A stretch of DNA of 64,000 bases from Limonium bicolor (GCA_023374045.1 CM041781.1:142592982-142656981), one strand, 5' to 3'. Positions 45,891-56,600 are shown, counted from the stretch's first letter. The notes: a model not told the origin generated them from the letters alone. Program-made: numbers and translations.

Positions 45891-46824
45891 ACCAAAACTT
45901 GTAAAAAAAAAAAAAAGAAAAGAATGTGACTTATGTAGTTAACCCTAGGGTGTATAATGAAGGTAACCTAGGGTAAGATAGACATTAAAACATGTCATAC
46001 AATTATGTTAAACACTTAGTAAATTTGGAGGTTAAGTAAGTTAATTAACCGACGTTCTTGAATATGTATAGGAGTGACCTACGGAGGAAACCAAACGAGG
46101 CAAGGACCAAGGTATGGTTTTCTTGCAGTCTGTTGTCTAGCGGTTTACACCGGTTTGTGTGTTGTATGTTTTTCTGTGTGTTTACAACGTTATAAGATTT
46201 AAACATGTAATGAGTTTACAGTTGTTCATTATTGTATGTGTTGTTGTGACTCATTTCCCTTGTGTGTGTCTAACATGACTTACCACCTATTGTGTGTTGG
46301 TTGTTAAGTTCCACTATGAACTTCTAACAAGTGTTAACTGGGAAGTGAGGAATCCGGTATCCGGTCATGCATGTAAGTTAAGAGTAGATATCTGAATCAG
46401 ATTCGACTCTTATGTTGTTAAGATTGTTCTCCTTAATTTGGCGTTCGATCTCCCGCTAGCTTCTTCCAAAGCTTACCTATTCTGACTTATGATCGGTTTA
46501 GTGGGAACCTGTGTTTGTGTGGTGTGTTCGGGTCACTAAATCCGAACCATCTGTGACTTAAGTTACTCGTTCGTCTAACAGAACGGTAATGAGTGTGTTT
46601 AACGAGCTTGACATGAGAGTGAATCACTCTCTAGGCTCTTATGTTATTTGACCCTTGTGGTTTGTTATCGTGGAGTGAAAATCCACTGTGTATGTGTTGT
46701 TGAGCTATGCACATTGATGCCATGCTCCATGTTATGTTATGCTATGTATATAATTGAATGCCATGTTATAATGACAAGTAGCTGCGCGTATCCCGGTAGC
46801 CGATGGGCTGCGCGTTAGCCATAC

Positions 46825-46875
46825 CAGCCAAGGGTTGCTGACCCCCTCGGGGGATCCATATTTCTTATACTGCAG
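46825..46875 (+). other. paired hairpins plus acceptor-like site (B)
   Basis: CAGC..GCTG followed by CCCCC TC GGGGG (46842-46853) and TTTCTTATACTGCAG|GAT. Confidence 0.55.
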
Positions 46876-47227
46876 GATGAGGATCGAAGAAGCGGAGTGG
46901 CTTTAGATCCTAGGATGTGATACTTTTGTATACTTTTGGATGTTGGCCCGGGATGCGCCTGTGCTCCGTGGCGTTATATATTTGGTTGTTGATACAGTAT
47001 TACAGTGAAGGATGTTATGTAAACACTCGGTATTGTATATAATGTATTTATGGTTTAGTTTATGCTCGGGAGTCTGATCATCAGACCGGTACAATTGTTT
47101 ATTCTGCCTTGTCAACCACGTGGGTGGTTGACGGCGTTGTAGCACCGAAGCGTTAGTTACTGTTTAGTTGTTTATTCCGCTGCGATTTCATTTAGTATCA
47201 TGTGCGTATTAGGGGTGTTACAAAAAG

Positions 47228-47239
47228 TGGTATCAGAGC
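47228..47239 (+). other. PBS of element B within a 9-bp hairpin
   Basis: TGGTATCAGAGC, the initiator tRNA-Met complement. TCAGAGCGA / AGTA / TCGCTCTGA forms a perfect stem, identical to that of element A. Confidence 0.92.
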
Positions 47240-47439
47240 GAAGTATCGCTCTGATGACTAGAATACCGAGCTTAGGAATATACCGAGTTAGGAAACCTAA
47301 CTACAGTTACCTAAGTGATCAGTTATGGAAAGGTTAACCACTAACTAAGTGTGGAAATACCTTATTGTCGGGAAGCGTTACGATCGTTGGACCGATAAGT
47401 GTGTAAGCATATTGCTAATGAATACTCATGTGAATACAG

Positions 47440-48112
47440 ATGTCAGGTAGACCACGCGGTAGAGGCCGCGGAAGTGGTACTAGTACTGGGGGTGACCAGG
47501 GCGAGAACACTACGGCTCAGGTTATGGCTGAGGCTGTAGCAGCCGCTGTGGCCCAGATGGTACCCCAGCTTGTAGCTGCGATCCAGCAGGGGCAGATGCC
47601 CGGAGTTCAGCCACCACCGCCACCGCCACGAGAGACCAACTGGGTCAAGGCATTGGCAGACTTGAGACCCCCTTCATTTCATGGGGAGACCGACCCACGT
47701 AAGCTGGAGGCGTACATCTCCGAGTTGGAGACCGCCTACGAGACCTTGGCTGTGCCCGCAGAGGCTAAGGTCCGTCTTGCCGCTTACTATCTGAAGGGTT
47801 CGGCACAGAATGGTGGAAGCTAGTGAGAGAGGACCGGATGGCGGATCCTCAGTTTGGTTGGAGGGAGTACACGGCTCTGCTGCGAGCCAAATACTACCCC
47901 GTGCACGTTCAGGAGGCCAAGCGCCTCGAGCTGGATAGTCTGAGGCAGGGGGACAAGGTGTCGGTTGATGAGTACTACACGCCTTCACCGGCCTTGTCCA
48001 CCTGTTACCGGACCTGGGATACTCGAACCGGGTGCTGGTAAACCGTTTCTACAACGGTCTCAGCCACCGTCTTCGCTATGGGATGGGGCCAGCTGAGTAT
48101 ACTACCTTGCAG
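47440..48112 (+). pseudogene. element B Gag, exon 1 (capsid)
   Basis: ATG at 47440 starts an Arg/Gly-rich tail (MSGRPRGRGRG), an Ala-rich stretch, a Pro run, then the capsid: NWVKALADLRPPSFHGETDP, YYLKGSAQ, EYTALLRAKYYPVHVQ, EAKRLELDSLRQGDKVSVDEYY and HLLPDLGYSN..VNRFYNGL, a normal chromovirus Gag. Two frame changes (~47812 and ~47975) interrupt it, each a small indel. It ends ...AEYTTLQ at a splice-donor consensus, and the next residues (ECYHAAAKVE) resume after a 105-nt gap. Confidence 0.85.
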
Positions 48113-48217
48113 GTAATTTAAGTAAAGAGTGATGTGAATATGTGTAGTCTACAAGTGAGTATTAATGTGAGTTTGTGAGTATGTATTGCGGGGCATGACT
48201 GATCATCCTAAATACAG
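48113..48217 (+). other. candidate intron 1 in element B gag
   Basis: CTTGCAG|GTAATTTAAG ... CTAAATACAG|GAGTGC, 105 nt, phase 0. Removing it joins TTLQ to ECYHAAAKVE, a junction typical of this Gag. CTGAT about 20 nt before the acceptor could be the branch point. Confidence 0.6.
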
Positions 48218-48478
48218 GAGTGCTATCATGCCGCTGCTAAGGTGGAGATCACCGTCCGTCTGAGGGACGAGGAGAATGCGCACAAGCGCAAGGCCACGAG
48301 CGAGGGCCAGAGTTCGCAGGGGTACGGGGGAGGAAAGAAGAAGAAGAAACCTTATCCCCAGCCCCAGAAGAGTCAGCACCAGGGTGACAAGGGCCAAGCC
48401 CAAACCACCACGCTGAGGAGCCACTGAAGCTCACATATGCTTATGCGGCGAAGCCCCTACGCTCTTACCCACCAAAGG
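48218..48478 (+). pseudogene. element B Gag, exon 2 (linker)
   Basis: ECYHAAAKVEITVRLRDEE, then a Lys-rich stretch with KKKKK and a Gln/Pro linker. A one-base frame change near 48410 moves it into LKLTYAYAAKPLRSYPPK, which ends one base before a GT donor. The charged linker lies between capsid and nucleocapsid. Confidence 0.75.
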
Positions 48479-48560
48479 GTAATTGTTTAATCTGTGTAAT
48501 AAGTTGATGTGTATGTTGATAAGTTGTGAAACAAGTACTGAGTGTGTATTGTGTTAGCAG
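48479..48560 (+). other. candidate intron 2 in element B gag
   Basis: CAAAGG|GTAATTGTTT ... GTGTTAGCAG|CTAGC, 82 nt, phase 1: the split codon G+CT restores KASTGSGPERHYYCKWC. Confidence 0.55.
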
Positions 48561-48901
48561 CTAGCACGGGCTCTGGACCGGAGCGCCACTATTACTGTAA
48601 GTGGTGCAATGGAGACCACCCCGGCAAGGACTGCAAGGGAATGAGGTGCAGTGTCGATACTGCGAGAAGTGGGGCCACCGTGACCACGAGTGTTACCGGA
48701 ACCCCAACAGCAGAGTCAACAAGCCCAAGGGGCAGTGGAAGGGTAAGGCCACAGCAGCTATTGATGGCCCGAAGACGGCTAACCAGCCACCCACCGATCA
48801 GAGGCATACTGATTCCCAGAAGGGGAAAGGGTCGGGACCTAGCAAGGCCACCCTGAATGTGGTGGACCGGTCTGAGGCGCCAGGGCCCTCTTCTAGACCA
48901 G
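48561..48901 (+). pseudogene. element B Gag, exon 3 (two zinc knuckles)
   Basis: Nucleocapsid end. Knuckle 1 (48596-48634) is C-x2-C-x3-H-x4-C (YCKWCNGDHPGKDC). Knuckle 2 (48652-48693) is C-x2-C-x4-H-x4-C (CRYCEKWGHRDHEC), reached after a one-base frame change near 48640. A polar, Lys/Pro-rich tail follows, ending SSRPGTA and a stop at 48910-48912; a GT donor two codons earlier (48902) would bypass the stop. Confidence 0.85.
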
Positions 48902-49125
48902 GTACCGCCTAAACTGTTGAATGTAATAAGTGATTGCATACCGCATTTCATGCTTATGTGTGTTAGTGAGTTCAAGTGTATTATCATGTGAGTAAGGAGT
49001 TAAAGTATAGTGTGAAAGACACCTAATTAGATAATTCTAAACTGAAAGGAACCTTCAATATATGTTATCCAATCCCACCCACACCAAACCCTGAAGAGAC
49101 CACCATCAACATCACCGACTTTCCA

Positions 49126-49787
49126 ATGGAGCAATGTCAGGTTATCCAGCCAGGTATGATACTCTTAAGTGGATACCTGACACCGGAAGCACAAGTCCAT
49201 ATCATCAGACGATGCGACGAACTTGGAGCTAAACCTGGAGGTTTCTACACACCTGAATATCCGAACGGATCAAGAATGCAATTGAAGATGATGTGCATGG
49301 GTAAGGACTGGAACCCTTACACCAAGTCATATCAAGAAGTGCGAGCGAAGATGGAGCAACGGTACCAAGTATACCTGAGGAGTTCCGTGCGGTCGTTAAT
49401 CACGCCGTGGGAATTGCTCAACAAGTTGAAACGGAATCAATTCCAAGTGTGGAAGCAGATTTGTGTATTGTGAACTTCTACCAGAAAGGTGGACGGTTAG
49501 GTTTACACCAAGATAAGGACGAGTCACCCGAGTCTCTAAGTAAGGGAGTACCCGTGGTGTCTTGGTCCATTGGTGATACCGCAGTATTTGTGTATGGCGA
49601 GCAGAAGCGTGCTGATCTCGCAAGGAAGTTAATGTTAAAGTCAGGAGACGTACTAATCATGGGTGGGCAGTCAAGGATGCTATATCATGGCATCAGGAAG
49701 ATCAAACTGAATACCGCACCGTCGGCAGTGATCAATGCCACACACATGAAACCCGGACGTTTGAATTTGACCTTCAGACAATTCTAA
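49126..49787 (+). CDS. AlkB-like 2-oxoglutarate/Fe(II) dioxygenase within the retrotransposon
   Basis: AlkB proteins remove methyl groups from nucleic acid bases by oxidation. The first part (ATG at 49126, VIQPGMILLSGYLTPEAQ, GGFYTPEY, LKMMCMGKDWNP) is the substrate-lid region seen in plant AlkB homologues of the ALKBH1 type. After a one-base frame change near 49345 comes PSIPEEFRAVVNHAV and the core: CIVNFYQKGGRLGLHQDKDE with H (49506) and D (49512), SWSIGDTAVFVYG, KSGDVLIMGGQSRMLYHG (distal H at 49686) and GRLNLTFRQF with the 2-oxoglutarate-binding Arg, stop at 49785. All iron and cosubstrate ligands are present. It lies between Gag and protease, same strand, base composition less GC-rich than gag. 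No peptide signals. The frame break may be a sequencing error. The family is well supported; the substrate is unknown. Confidence 0.9.
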
Positions 49788-49967
49788 CCTTGTATACTTT
49801 GTAATGTGTTAAGCCAGTATATGTTAAGGAGTTATGTATGTGTTAAGTTATATCAACCATGTAAACCAACAATGTTGTAAAGAGGAAGTGTTAATGAATA
49901 AAGTGGAGTTATTGAAGTATATCAACCGTGTTGTTACCCAGTACTTATTAGTTTGCCAATGAATTAG
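49788..49967 (+). other. spacer between AlkB ORF and protease
   Basis: AT-rich non-coding 180 nt ending in the acceptor-like ATTAG at 49967. Confidence 0.5.
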
Positions 49968-50242
49968 GCTGTGCACTCGGAACGGGAGGTACATTGAGTG
50001 TCTGCAATGAGGCAGAAGCCGGCAAGAGCGGCACAATCCTCACCGGTACCTTTCCAGTGAATGGCGTGGATGCATCGATCCTGTTCGACTCTGGAGCCTC
50101 ACACATTTGTTTCGCTATCTTTTGCGAAGAGGCTGGGGTTAGATGGAGAGGAGATGCCAGACTTCTTGGTCACTCTCCCATCGAAAGAGCGGATCAGGTG
50201 TACCCGCTACCACCGAGATGTCATTGTACGAATCAGAGGTGA
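49968..50242 (+). pseudogene. element B aspartic protease, N-terminal half
   Basis: Retropepsin that would cut the polyprotein. [21 protein letters not shown] carries the D-S-G active site (Asp at 50087). No ATG is needed if read from the spliced gag-pol frame. A one-base frame change near 50105 ends the useful reading, and [15 protein letters not shown] continues in the next frame. Confidence 0.85.
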
Positions 50243-51035
50243 AGAGTTCCCGATCGACCTGATAGAGTTCGACGGACTTGGATTTGATGTGATTGTCGGG
50301 ATGAACTGGTTGGAGCGGTACAAGGGCAGAATCCTGTGTGCCGAGCATCGACTGCTTCTTCGGAGTCCATCTGGGGTTACCATATCTTACCGCCAGAGGC
50401 CCAGGGAGCCTTCGACTCAGATCATCACCGCCATGGCCATGTATCGTGAGTTACGACGAGGGAGTGATGTATACCTCTGCTATGTCCAGGACATAGAGAG
50501 AGACCCTGAGTTTAGCCCAGATGTGCCGGTAGTGTCGGAGTTTCCTGATGTTCCTAAGGAACTGCCGGGCATGCCGCCAGCACGAGAGGTTGAGTTTGAG
50601 ATCGACTTAGTACCGGGCACTGGACCCATTGCGAAAGCACCTTATCGTATGGCTCCAGCAGAGATGACAGAGCTCAAGGAGCAGCTGAGAGACCTACTCG
50701 ACAAGGGCTTCATCCGCCCTAGTGTGTCACCATGGGGAGCGCCAGTCCTCTTCGTGAAGAAGAAGGACGGTAGCCTCCGCCTGTGTATTGATTATCGGGA
50801 GCTGAATGCTGTTACGGTGAAAAACCGTTACCCTTTACCACGCATCGACGATCTATTTGATCAGCTGAGGGGTGCATCAGTATTCTCCAAGATAGACTTA
50901 CGTTCCGGATACCATCAGATTGCCATCCGTGACAGTGATATCGAGAAGACAGCTTTCAGAACGAGGTATGGGCATTATGAGTTCACAGTTATGCCATTTG
51001 GCTTATCGAATGCACCAGCAAGTTCATGGACTTAA
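50100..51035 (+). CDS. element B protease C-terminus and reverse transcriptase
   Basis: Continues the protease ([30 protein letters not shown]), then the linker [17 protein letters not shown] and [74 protein letters not shown] (first catalytic Asp), [20 protein letters not shown] and SNAPA. It ends at an indel just after SNAPA. These are chromovirus RT motifs, with about 300 continuous codons. Confidence 0.92.
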   Translation, partial: HTFVSLSFAKRLGLDGEEMPDFLVTLPSKERIRCTRYHRDVIVRIRGEEFPIDLIEFDGLGFDVIVGMNWLERYKGRILCAEHRLLLRSPSGVTISYRQRPREPSTQIITAMAMYRELRRGSDVYLCYVQDIERDPEFSPDVPVVSEFPDVPKELPGMPPAREVEFEIDLVPGTGPIAKAPYRMAPAEMTELKEQLRDLLDKGFIRPSVSPWGAPVLFVKKKDGSLRLCIDYRELNAVTVKNRYPLPRIDDLFDQLRGASVFSKIDLRSGYHQIAIRDSDIEKTAFRTRYGHYEFTVMPFGLSNAPASSWT

Positions 51036-51450
51036 TGAACCGCTTGTTCCAAGATCAGTTGGACAAGTCAGTGGTAGTCTTCATCGATGACATTCTTGTG
51101 TATTCTAAATCGAGGTGAGCACGAAAGCCACCTGAGAGATGTGTTACAAACTCTGAGGAGAAACCAGTTGTATGCAAAGTTTTCGAAATGTGAATTTTGG
51201 TTGAACCAAGTATCTTTCCTTGGCATGTGATTTCTGATGCCGGGATCGCTGTTGATCCGGCAAAGATAGATGCAGTGCGCACCTGGCCTAGGCCGAAGAC
51301 AGTCACTGATATCAGGAGCTTCCTCGGTCTGGCAGGATATTATAGGAGGTTTGTGAAGGACTTCTCCAGTATCTCGAAGCCGATGACTTCCTTGATGAAG
51401 AAGGATGCACCATTCGAGTGGACAGTTGACTGTGAGAGTTCTTTCGCGAG
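51020..51450 (+). pseudogene. element B RT palm/thumb
   Basis: [20 protein letters not shown] leads to the catalytic [10 protein letters not shown] box near 51085, then a frame change (a stop follows at ~51116), then FLGHVI-like text and [45 protein letters not shown]. At least three small indels lie between 51015 and 51230; the residues between them are conserved. Confidence 0.85.
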
Positions 51451-51860
51451 TCTCAAGGATGCTCTGACATCTGCACCAGTCCTGACTATACCAGACGGTC
51501 CAGATGGTTTTGAGGTCTACTGCGACGCATCAGGCAGAGGTATGGGTTGTGTATTGATGCACACGGGAAGGTCGTAGCATACGCCTCCCGTCAGCTGAAG
51601 AAGCATGAGGAGAACTACCCTACCCACGACTTAGAATTGGGTGCCATTGTCTTCGCATTGAAGATATGGCGACATTATTTGTATGGGGTAAGTGTGACAA
51701 TCTATTCTGATCATAAAAGCTTAAAGTACTTGTTCACTCAGAAAGAGTTGAACATGAGGCAAAGAAGGTGGGTTGAGTTTCTGAATGACTGATATTAATC
51801 TGCAATACAAAGAGGGTAAGGCAAATGTGGTAGCTGACGCACTGAGTCGCCGAGCACACT
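51440..51860 (+). pseudogene. element B RNase H
   Basis: [16 protein letters not shown] (Asp), [21 protein letters not shown] (Glu), [16 protein letters not shown] (Asp) and, after an indel at ~51790, YKEGKANVVADALSRRA (last Asp). One-base shifts near 51555 and 51790. Standard gypsy RNase H without an archaeal-type second domain. Confidence 0.88.
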
Positions 51861-52055
51861 CTCTCCATTCGCTAGTCTCATACTGGCTTGGTTGAAGAGG
51901 TGCGGAGTGCTCAGATGACGGATCAGTACATGCTGGAGATCCGGCAGAAGCTTATTGATGGCACATTCGAGGGTCAGAAGTACGACTTCAGACGACTCCG
52001 ATGATGACCTGATTAGGCTGAATGGCCGCTTGTGTATACCTAGGGTAGCGCTGAG
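51861..52055 (+). pseudogene. element B RNase H-integrase linker
   Basis: Frame-broken linker: LVEEVRSAQMTDQYMLEI, then KYDFRRLR and LNGRLCIPR-like text, as usual before the integrase zinc domain. Confidence 0.6.
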
Positions 52056-53038
52056 TTGAAGGAGCGCATATTGAGTGAATCCCATTGTTCTACTACTTCG
52101 ATTCACCCCGGAGCTTCAAAGATGTATAAAGGTATGAAGAGGTATTTTTGGTGGACTGGAATGAAGAAAGATGTTAGTGATTATGTATTGAGGTGTCTCA
52201 CTTGCCAGAAGGTAAGTTTGAGCACCGACGGCCTGGTGGTATGGTACAGCCAATGCCAGTGCCTGAGTGGAAGTTCCATGATATCTCCATGGACTTTGTA
52301 GTAGGGCTTCCGCCTACAAGGGGAGGTCTGAATATGATATGGGTGATAGTTGACCGACTGACCAAGGTGGCCCGATTCATTCCGATGAAGGACACTTGGA
52401 AAGTGGCAAGATTGGCAGAACTGTTTGATAAAGAGATTGTAAGACATCATGGTGTACCGAAAACGATTGTATCTGACAGAGACACCAGATTCTTATCCAG
52501 ATATTGGAAGTCCACACGAGAGGCATTGGGTACTGAATTGAAATTGAGTACAGCGTTTCACCCACAGACCGATGGTCAGAGTGAGCGCACTATTCAGACA
52601 CTTGAGGATATGCTACGTGCTTGTGCACTTGACTTTCAGACCAGCTGGATTGATAAGTTACATCTGATCGAGTTTAGTTACAACAACAGTTATCATGCTT
52701 CGATCAAGATGTCTCCCTTCCAGGCCTTGTACGGTAGACCATGCCGCACGCCATTATGCTGGGATGAGTCGAGTGAGACGGTCATTATAGGACCAGAGTA
52801 TCTTGAGCAAGTTCAGGCAGAAGTTCGCCAGATCAGGGCTAATATGAAAGCAGCTCAGGATAGACAGAAGTCGTACGCAGATGTGCGCCGACGTGACCTG
52901 GAGTTCGCCGTGGGCGATCAGGTATTTTTGAGAGTATCCCCCATGAAGGGAGTTTCGTTTTGGCCAGAAGGGCAAGTTGAGCCCAAAGTATGTGGGGCCT
53001 TATGTTGTGACGGAGCGGATCGGCCCGGTAGCCTATAG
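52056..53038 (+). CDS. element B integrase
   Basis: Zinc-binding domain [13 protein letters not shown] ... [10 protein letters not shown] (HHCC), then, after a frame change near 52200, the catalytic core: [15 protein letters not shown] (Asp), [16 protein letters not shown] (Asp) and [19 protein letters not shown] (Glu). It continues through [19 protein letters not shown] and an [20 protein letters not shown] helix to [13 protein letters not shown]. The GPY/F module ([22 protein letters not shown]) follows in another frame from 52977. The best-preserved long block is 52193-52970. Confidence 0.92.
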
Positions 53039-53329
53039 ACTAGACCTACCCGCCGAGCTGGGCAAGGTACATGATGTATTTCATGTGTCCCAGTTGAAGA
53101 AGTATATGTCTCATCCGTCTCATGTGCTTCAGCCTGAAAGGCTAACCTTAGAGCCGACCATGCGATCAGTGGAGACTCCGGTACGGATTCTGGATGCTAA
53201 GACTCGAGACACTCGCCATAAGTCCGTGAGACTGGTGAAGGTTCTTGGTCTAACCAGGACGTTGAGGAGGCCACTTGGGAGCTGGAAGACAAGATGAAGG
53301 CGAAGTACCCGTCATTGTTTACTTCTTAG
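52977..53329 (+). CDS. element B GPY/F module and C-terminal chromodomain
   Basis: [22 protein letters not shown], then [18 protein letters not shown], the usual linker, then [24 protein letters not shown] and, after a one-base change near 53245, [21 protein letters not shown] with a stop at 53327-53329. The chromodomain would direct integration to marked chromatin. The conserved aromatic place after KVL is lost at the indel. It assigns the element to chromoviruses. Confidence 0.88.
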
Positions 53330-53360
53330 TACTTATGTGTATAGGGTACGGGGCGTACCC

Positions 53361-53378
53361 CTTTTAAGGGGGGTAGAG
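53361..53378 (+). other. first (post-pol) PPT-like tract of element B
   Basis: CTTTTAAGGGGGGTAGAGCC, 31 nt after the pol stop and 272 nt before the terminal PPT. The preceding GGTACGGGGCGTACC forms a hairpin. Confidence 0.6.
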
Positions 53379-53614
53379 CCGTTTCGGTTATGTGTGTACG
53401 ACGTGTATTTGAATACATCGTCTATGTTATGTTGTTATGTTACAGACCGTTGTGTCTGAATGATGTGGATAATGTTGTATGGACCTTGTGTCCAATGTTA
53501 TGTTATGTTGTATGGACCTGGAGTCCAATGTTATGTAAGTGTGTTGTTAGTAATATATGGAAGTATTGTTTATAAGTGTTCCCGTGTTCTAATATTTAGG
53601 ATATGTGGAAGTAT
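53379..53614 (+). other. element B 3' spacer between the two PPTs
   Basis: No gene; two GGACC..GTCC mini-hairpins at ~53482-53494 and ~53515-53532, and TATGTTATGTTGT repeats. It lacks the 61-nt block of A and C. Confidence 0.55.
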
Positions 53615-53650
53615 GAACTTTGAGGACAAAGTTCTTTTAAGGGGGGTAGA
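53615..53650 (+). other. pre-PPT hairpin and PPT of element B
   Basis: GAACTTTG, loop AGGA, CAAAGTTC (53615-53634), then TTTTAAGGGGGGTAGA before the right LTR. Confidence 0.88.
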
Positions 53651-53651
53651 T

Positions 53652-56600
53652 TGAAATACCCCAAACCTTAATATATTGTTTAAACACTTAAACATGGTGT
53701 ATTAAGACTAAAAAGAGTCTTAGAAACATTAGTAAACAAATTTAAACAAAAGAAAACACAAAATGTGCTTTAAAGTCAATAAGAGCCAAAATGTGCTCTA
53801 AGCTTGGGATAAACTTGGTTAAGACCTAATGAACTTACCAAGACCTCATTTATACTAATGAACATATTAAATCAATTACCAAAGAAAACCAAGCTTGAAA
53901 ACAAGTTTAAACACAAAATGTGCTTTAAGGAGTCTTAAAGCACATTTTTGAAAAATTGTCTTGTAAATGAGTTTTGAATGGCTAGATGTCCATCATTACT
54001 CTTAAATATATATGTGTACTATATAATATCACATTTGGGTGTCTATATTAGTGGGAAATCAAAAATTTCACTTCTATGTGCCTTGTTTTATGAATAGTAA
54101 CTTTTATAAGCTATTTTGTAACATATGTTTGTATAAGTAATTAAATTGACAAACAAAGACTATATTACCCTCATTATAATTAGGGGGCCGGTTTCTAAGG
54201 CTTGGTGACTCACACCCTCTGTGTTAATTTGTTAAGTAAATAATGATGACTAAGAAAGTACTATTTGCTTTAAACTACAAATATCTTCTAAAGTAAAACC
54301 AATCTTCATTCTCTCATTTCCTTTCCTTGCTCACACGGTTTCCCACCTCTCTCTTCCTTCCTTCTTTGTTCTCTCACGATAGAACCACTATCACCATTAG
54401 AACACAAGCTTCAACCTCTTGTAAAACCTTGTTCACTTGTCCAAATCAAAAACAAACACCACCATCTTCTTCCTCTCATCAAGCTCTTCATTCCTATCTT
54501 TTCAAAAGTCCAAGACAACCATTTCGGTGCCATGGAGTTTCTCCATGAAGGAGCTTGAGCTTGTATTTTTACATATTGTTACTCTCCTTGACTTCTAGGT
54601 AAGGAATCTCAAATAAAAACTTCATTTCCTCCTTGTTTTTGTCATGTCCGAAAATATGTATTGAAGGAGCTTTTTATGTGACTTTGTTCTAGCTTCATTC
54701 CAACTCTTCATGGACTAGGTGGAGTCCTCTCTTGCTAGATATTCAAACTCTCTTCAAAGAGCAAGGTAAAACAACTACATTAATGTTTTGAAACAATGTA
54801 AAACTAGGGTTTACAATGAGATGGAGCTTATAGCTTGAATACTCATTATAATGTTTGTATATTGTTTAGAACTTGTCAAAGAATCAAGTACTCTATTGGT
54901 TTTCTAAAGGAAACAAGAAAGAAGTTATTTTGCAAAAGAGGTAAATCTACTAACCTAATGTTGTTTTAATGCCTTAGGAGAAATGAGCTTATAAATGCTT
55001 TTAAAACTACCTAAAGAGCCAATGGGAATGACTTAGTAAAGTGTTCTCAAGAGTTAGTAAAGCATATGTGTTGTTGAGTGTATTTGCAGGTTAAAGGCAA
55101 ATATATTGTGGAAATTCAGTGTTTATGATTTGTGCATTTTAAGGGCCTAAGAGCCATGTCATTTAAGGGCCTAAGTGCCATGCAATTTAAATTGTGCACT
55201 ATATTGTGATGTAGTGCCTTGTGAGTGAAGTTTGTGTATAATAAGTGCTTGATGGATTTTTAGTGTTCTTGGTTGTTTTATTGGTAAAAACAATGTGTGT
55301 TGGTTTAGTAATGTTCTAGGAGAACCTATGTCGAAATTCGGGTAACAAATGTGAAGTTCTAAGTGTTAAAATGGATTTGATAAGTTAAGGAGTATTTAAA
55401 ATGGTTAAGTGTTGTTCTTGTGTAGGAAACATGCATTAAGGTGATTTGGGGATGTAACAAGGACTTAGGCATGAGCTTGAGATTGTGGTATGTACCAAAG
55501 TCATTTTGGGATTTAGTAAAGACTTAGGCAAACTTTGGTAGATAAGGAGAAAGTGTGAACTTGGGAAAAAGAACTTCAAGAGTGACATAAGGAGTTGGTT
55601 GTGAGAAATAATGCTTAAGAGATGGTGTTAAGATAAGGAGAAACACCATTTAGAAACCTAGTGTAAAATGTTGTAAGTGTTAGGAATTTTGTGAAGAGAT
55701 AAGTAAAGGTTTAAGGAATTAGAAAAAGAGTTTGTGAGTGTTTTAAGGATGGGTTAAGTTGTGTTTGAAGTGCCCAAATGAGGTAGGGGGTACTAGGTTA
55801 TATGGGGAGAAGTTTGGAGTTGAATGTGAAAGGAAAATAAGGATTTGGGGCAGACCGGACTTGCGACCGGACTTGCAAGCCCGGTCGGGCCCTGTTACAC
55901 TACCGAGAAATGTTTCTGGAATCGACCGGACTTGGGGGACCGGACCTACAAGTCCGGTCGGGCTTGTTTTGTGAGAGGGAAAATGTTTCTGGAATGGACC
56001 GGACATAGGACCGGACTTACAAGTCCGGTCGGAGTAGTAGAAAATTTTGTACGGATTGAGTTACTGGAATCGACCGGACATGGGACCGGACCTGACAAGT
56101 CCGGTCGGGCTGAATTTCCGAAGGGGAGAAACTCTCTGGAATCGACCGGACATGGACAAGTCCGGTCGGCAAGTCCGGTCGGACCAAAACTTGTAAAAAA
56201 AAAAAAAAGAAAAGAATGTGACTTATGTAGTTAACCCTAGGGTGTATAATGAAGGTAACCTAGGGTAAGATAGACATTAAAACATGTCACACAATTATGT
56301 TAAACACTTAGTAAATTTGGAGGTTAAGTAAGTTAATTAACCGACATTCTTGAATATTGTATAGGAGTGACTTACGGAGGGAACCAAACGGGCAAGGACC
56401 AAGGTATGGTTTTTCTTGCAGTCTGTTGCCTAGCGGTTTACACCGGTTTGTGTGTTGTATGTTTTTCTGTGTGTTTACAACGTTATAAGATTTAAACATG
56501 TAATGAGTTTACAGTTGTTCATATTATTGTGATGTGTTGTTGTGACTCAATTCCCTCGTGTGTGTCTAACATGACTTACCACCTATTGTGTGTTGGGTGT

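Larger units (their letters stand above)
43374..47222 (+). repeat. element B 5' LTR
   Basis: 3849 bp. Candidate leader intron 44323-44819, array 45567-45890, A-run at ~45903, hairpins 46825-46853, acceptor TACTGCAG at 46875, TTCCGCTGC and TGTTACA end. Confidence 0.93.
48902..49967 (+). other. candidate gag-pol intron containing the AlkB ORF
   Basis: Donor GACCAG|GTACCG and acceptor TGAATTAG|GCTGTG, 1066 nt, phase 1: G+GC gives Gly and opens the frame GCALGTGGTLSVCNEAEAG leading to the protease. A nearer acceptor (AG at 49048, also phase-compatible, branch-like CTAAT at 49023) would instead join Gag to the AlkB frame. Prediction only. Confidence 0.4.

Noticed and set aside
49126..49787. AlkB ORF as an independent host gene
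   Set aside because: No promoter or intron structure of its own is seen; it lies between gag and pol of one element in the same orientation, with phase-compatible splice sites. A recent capture cannot be excluded.
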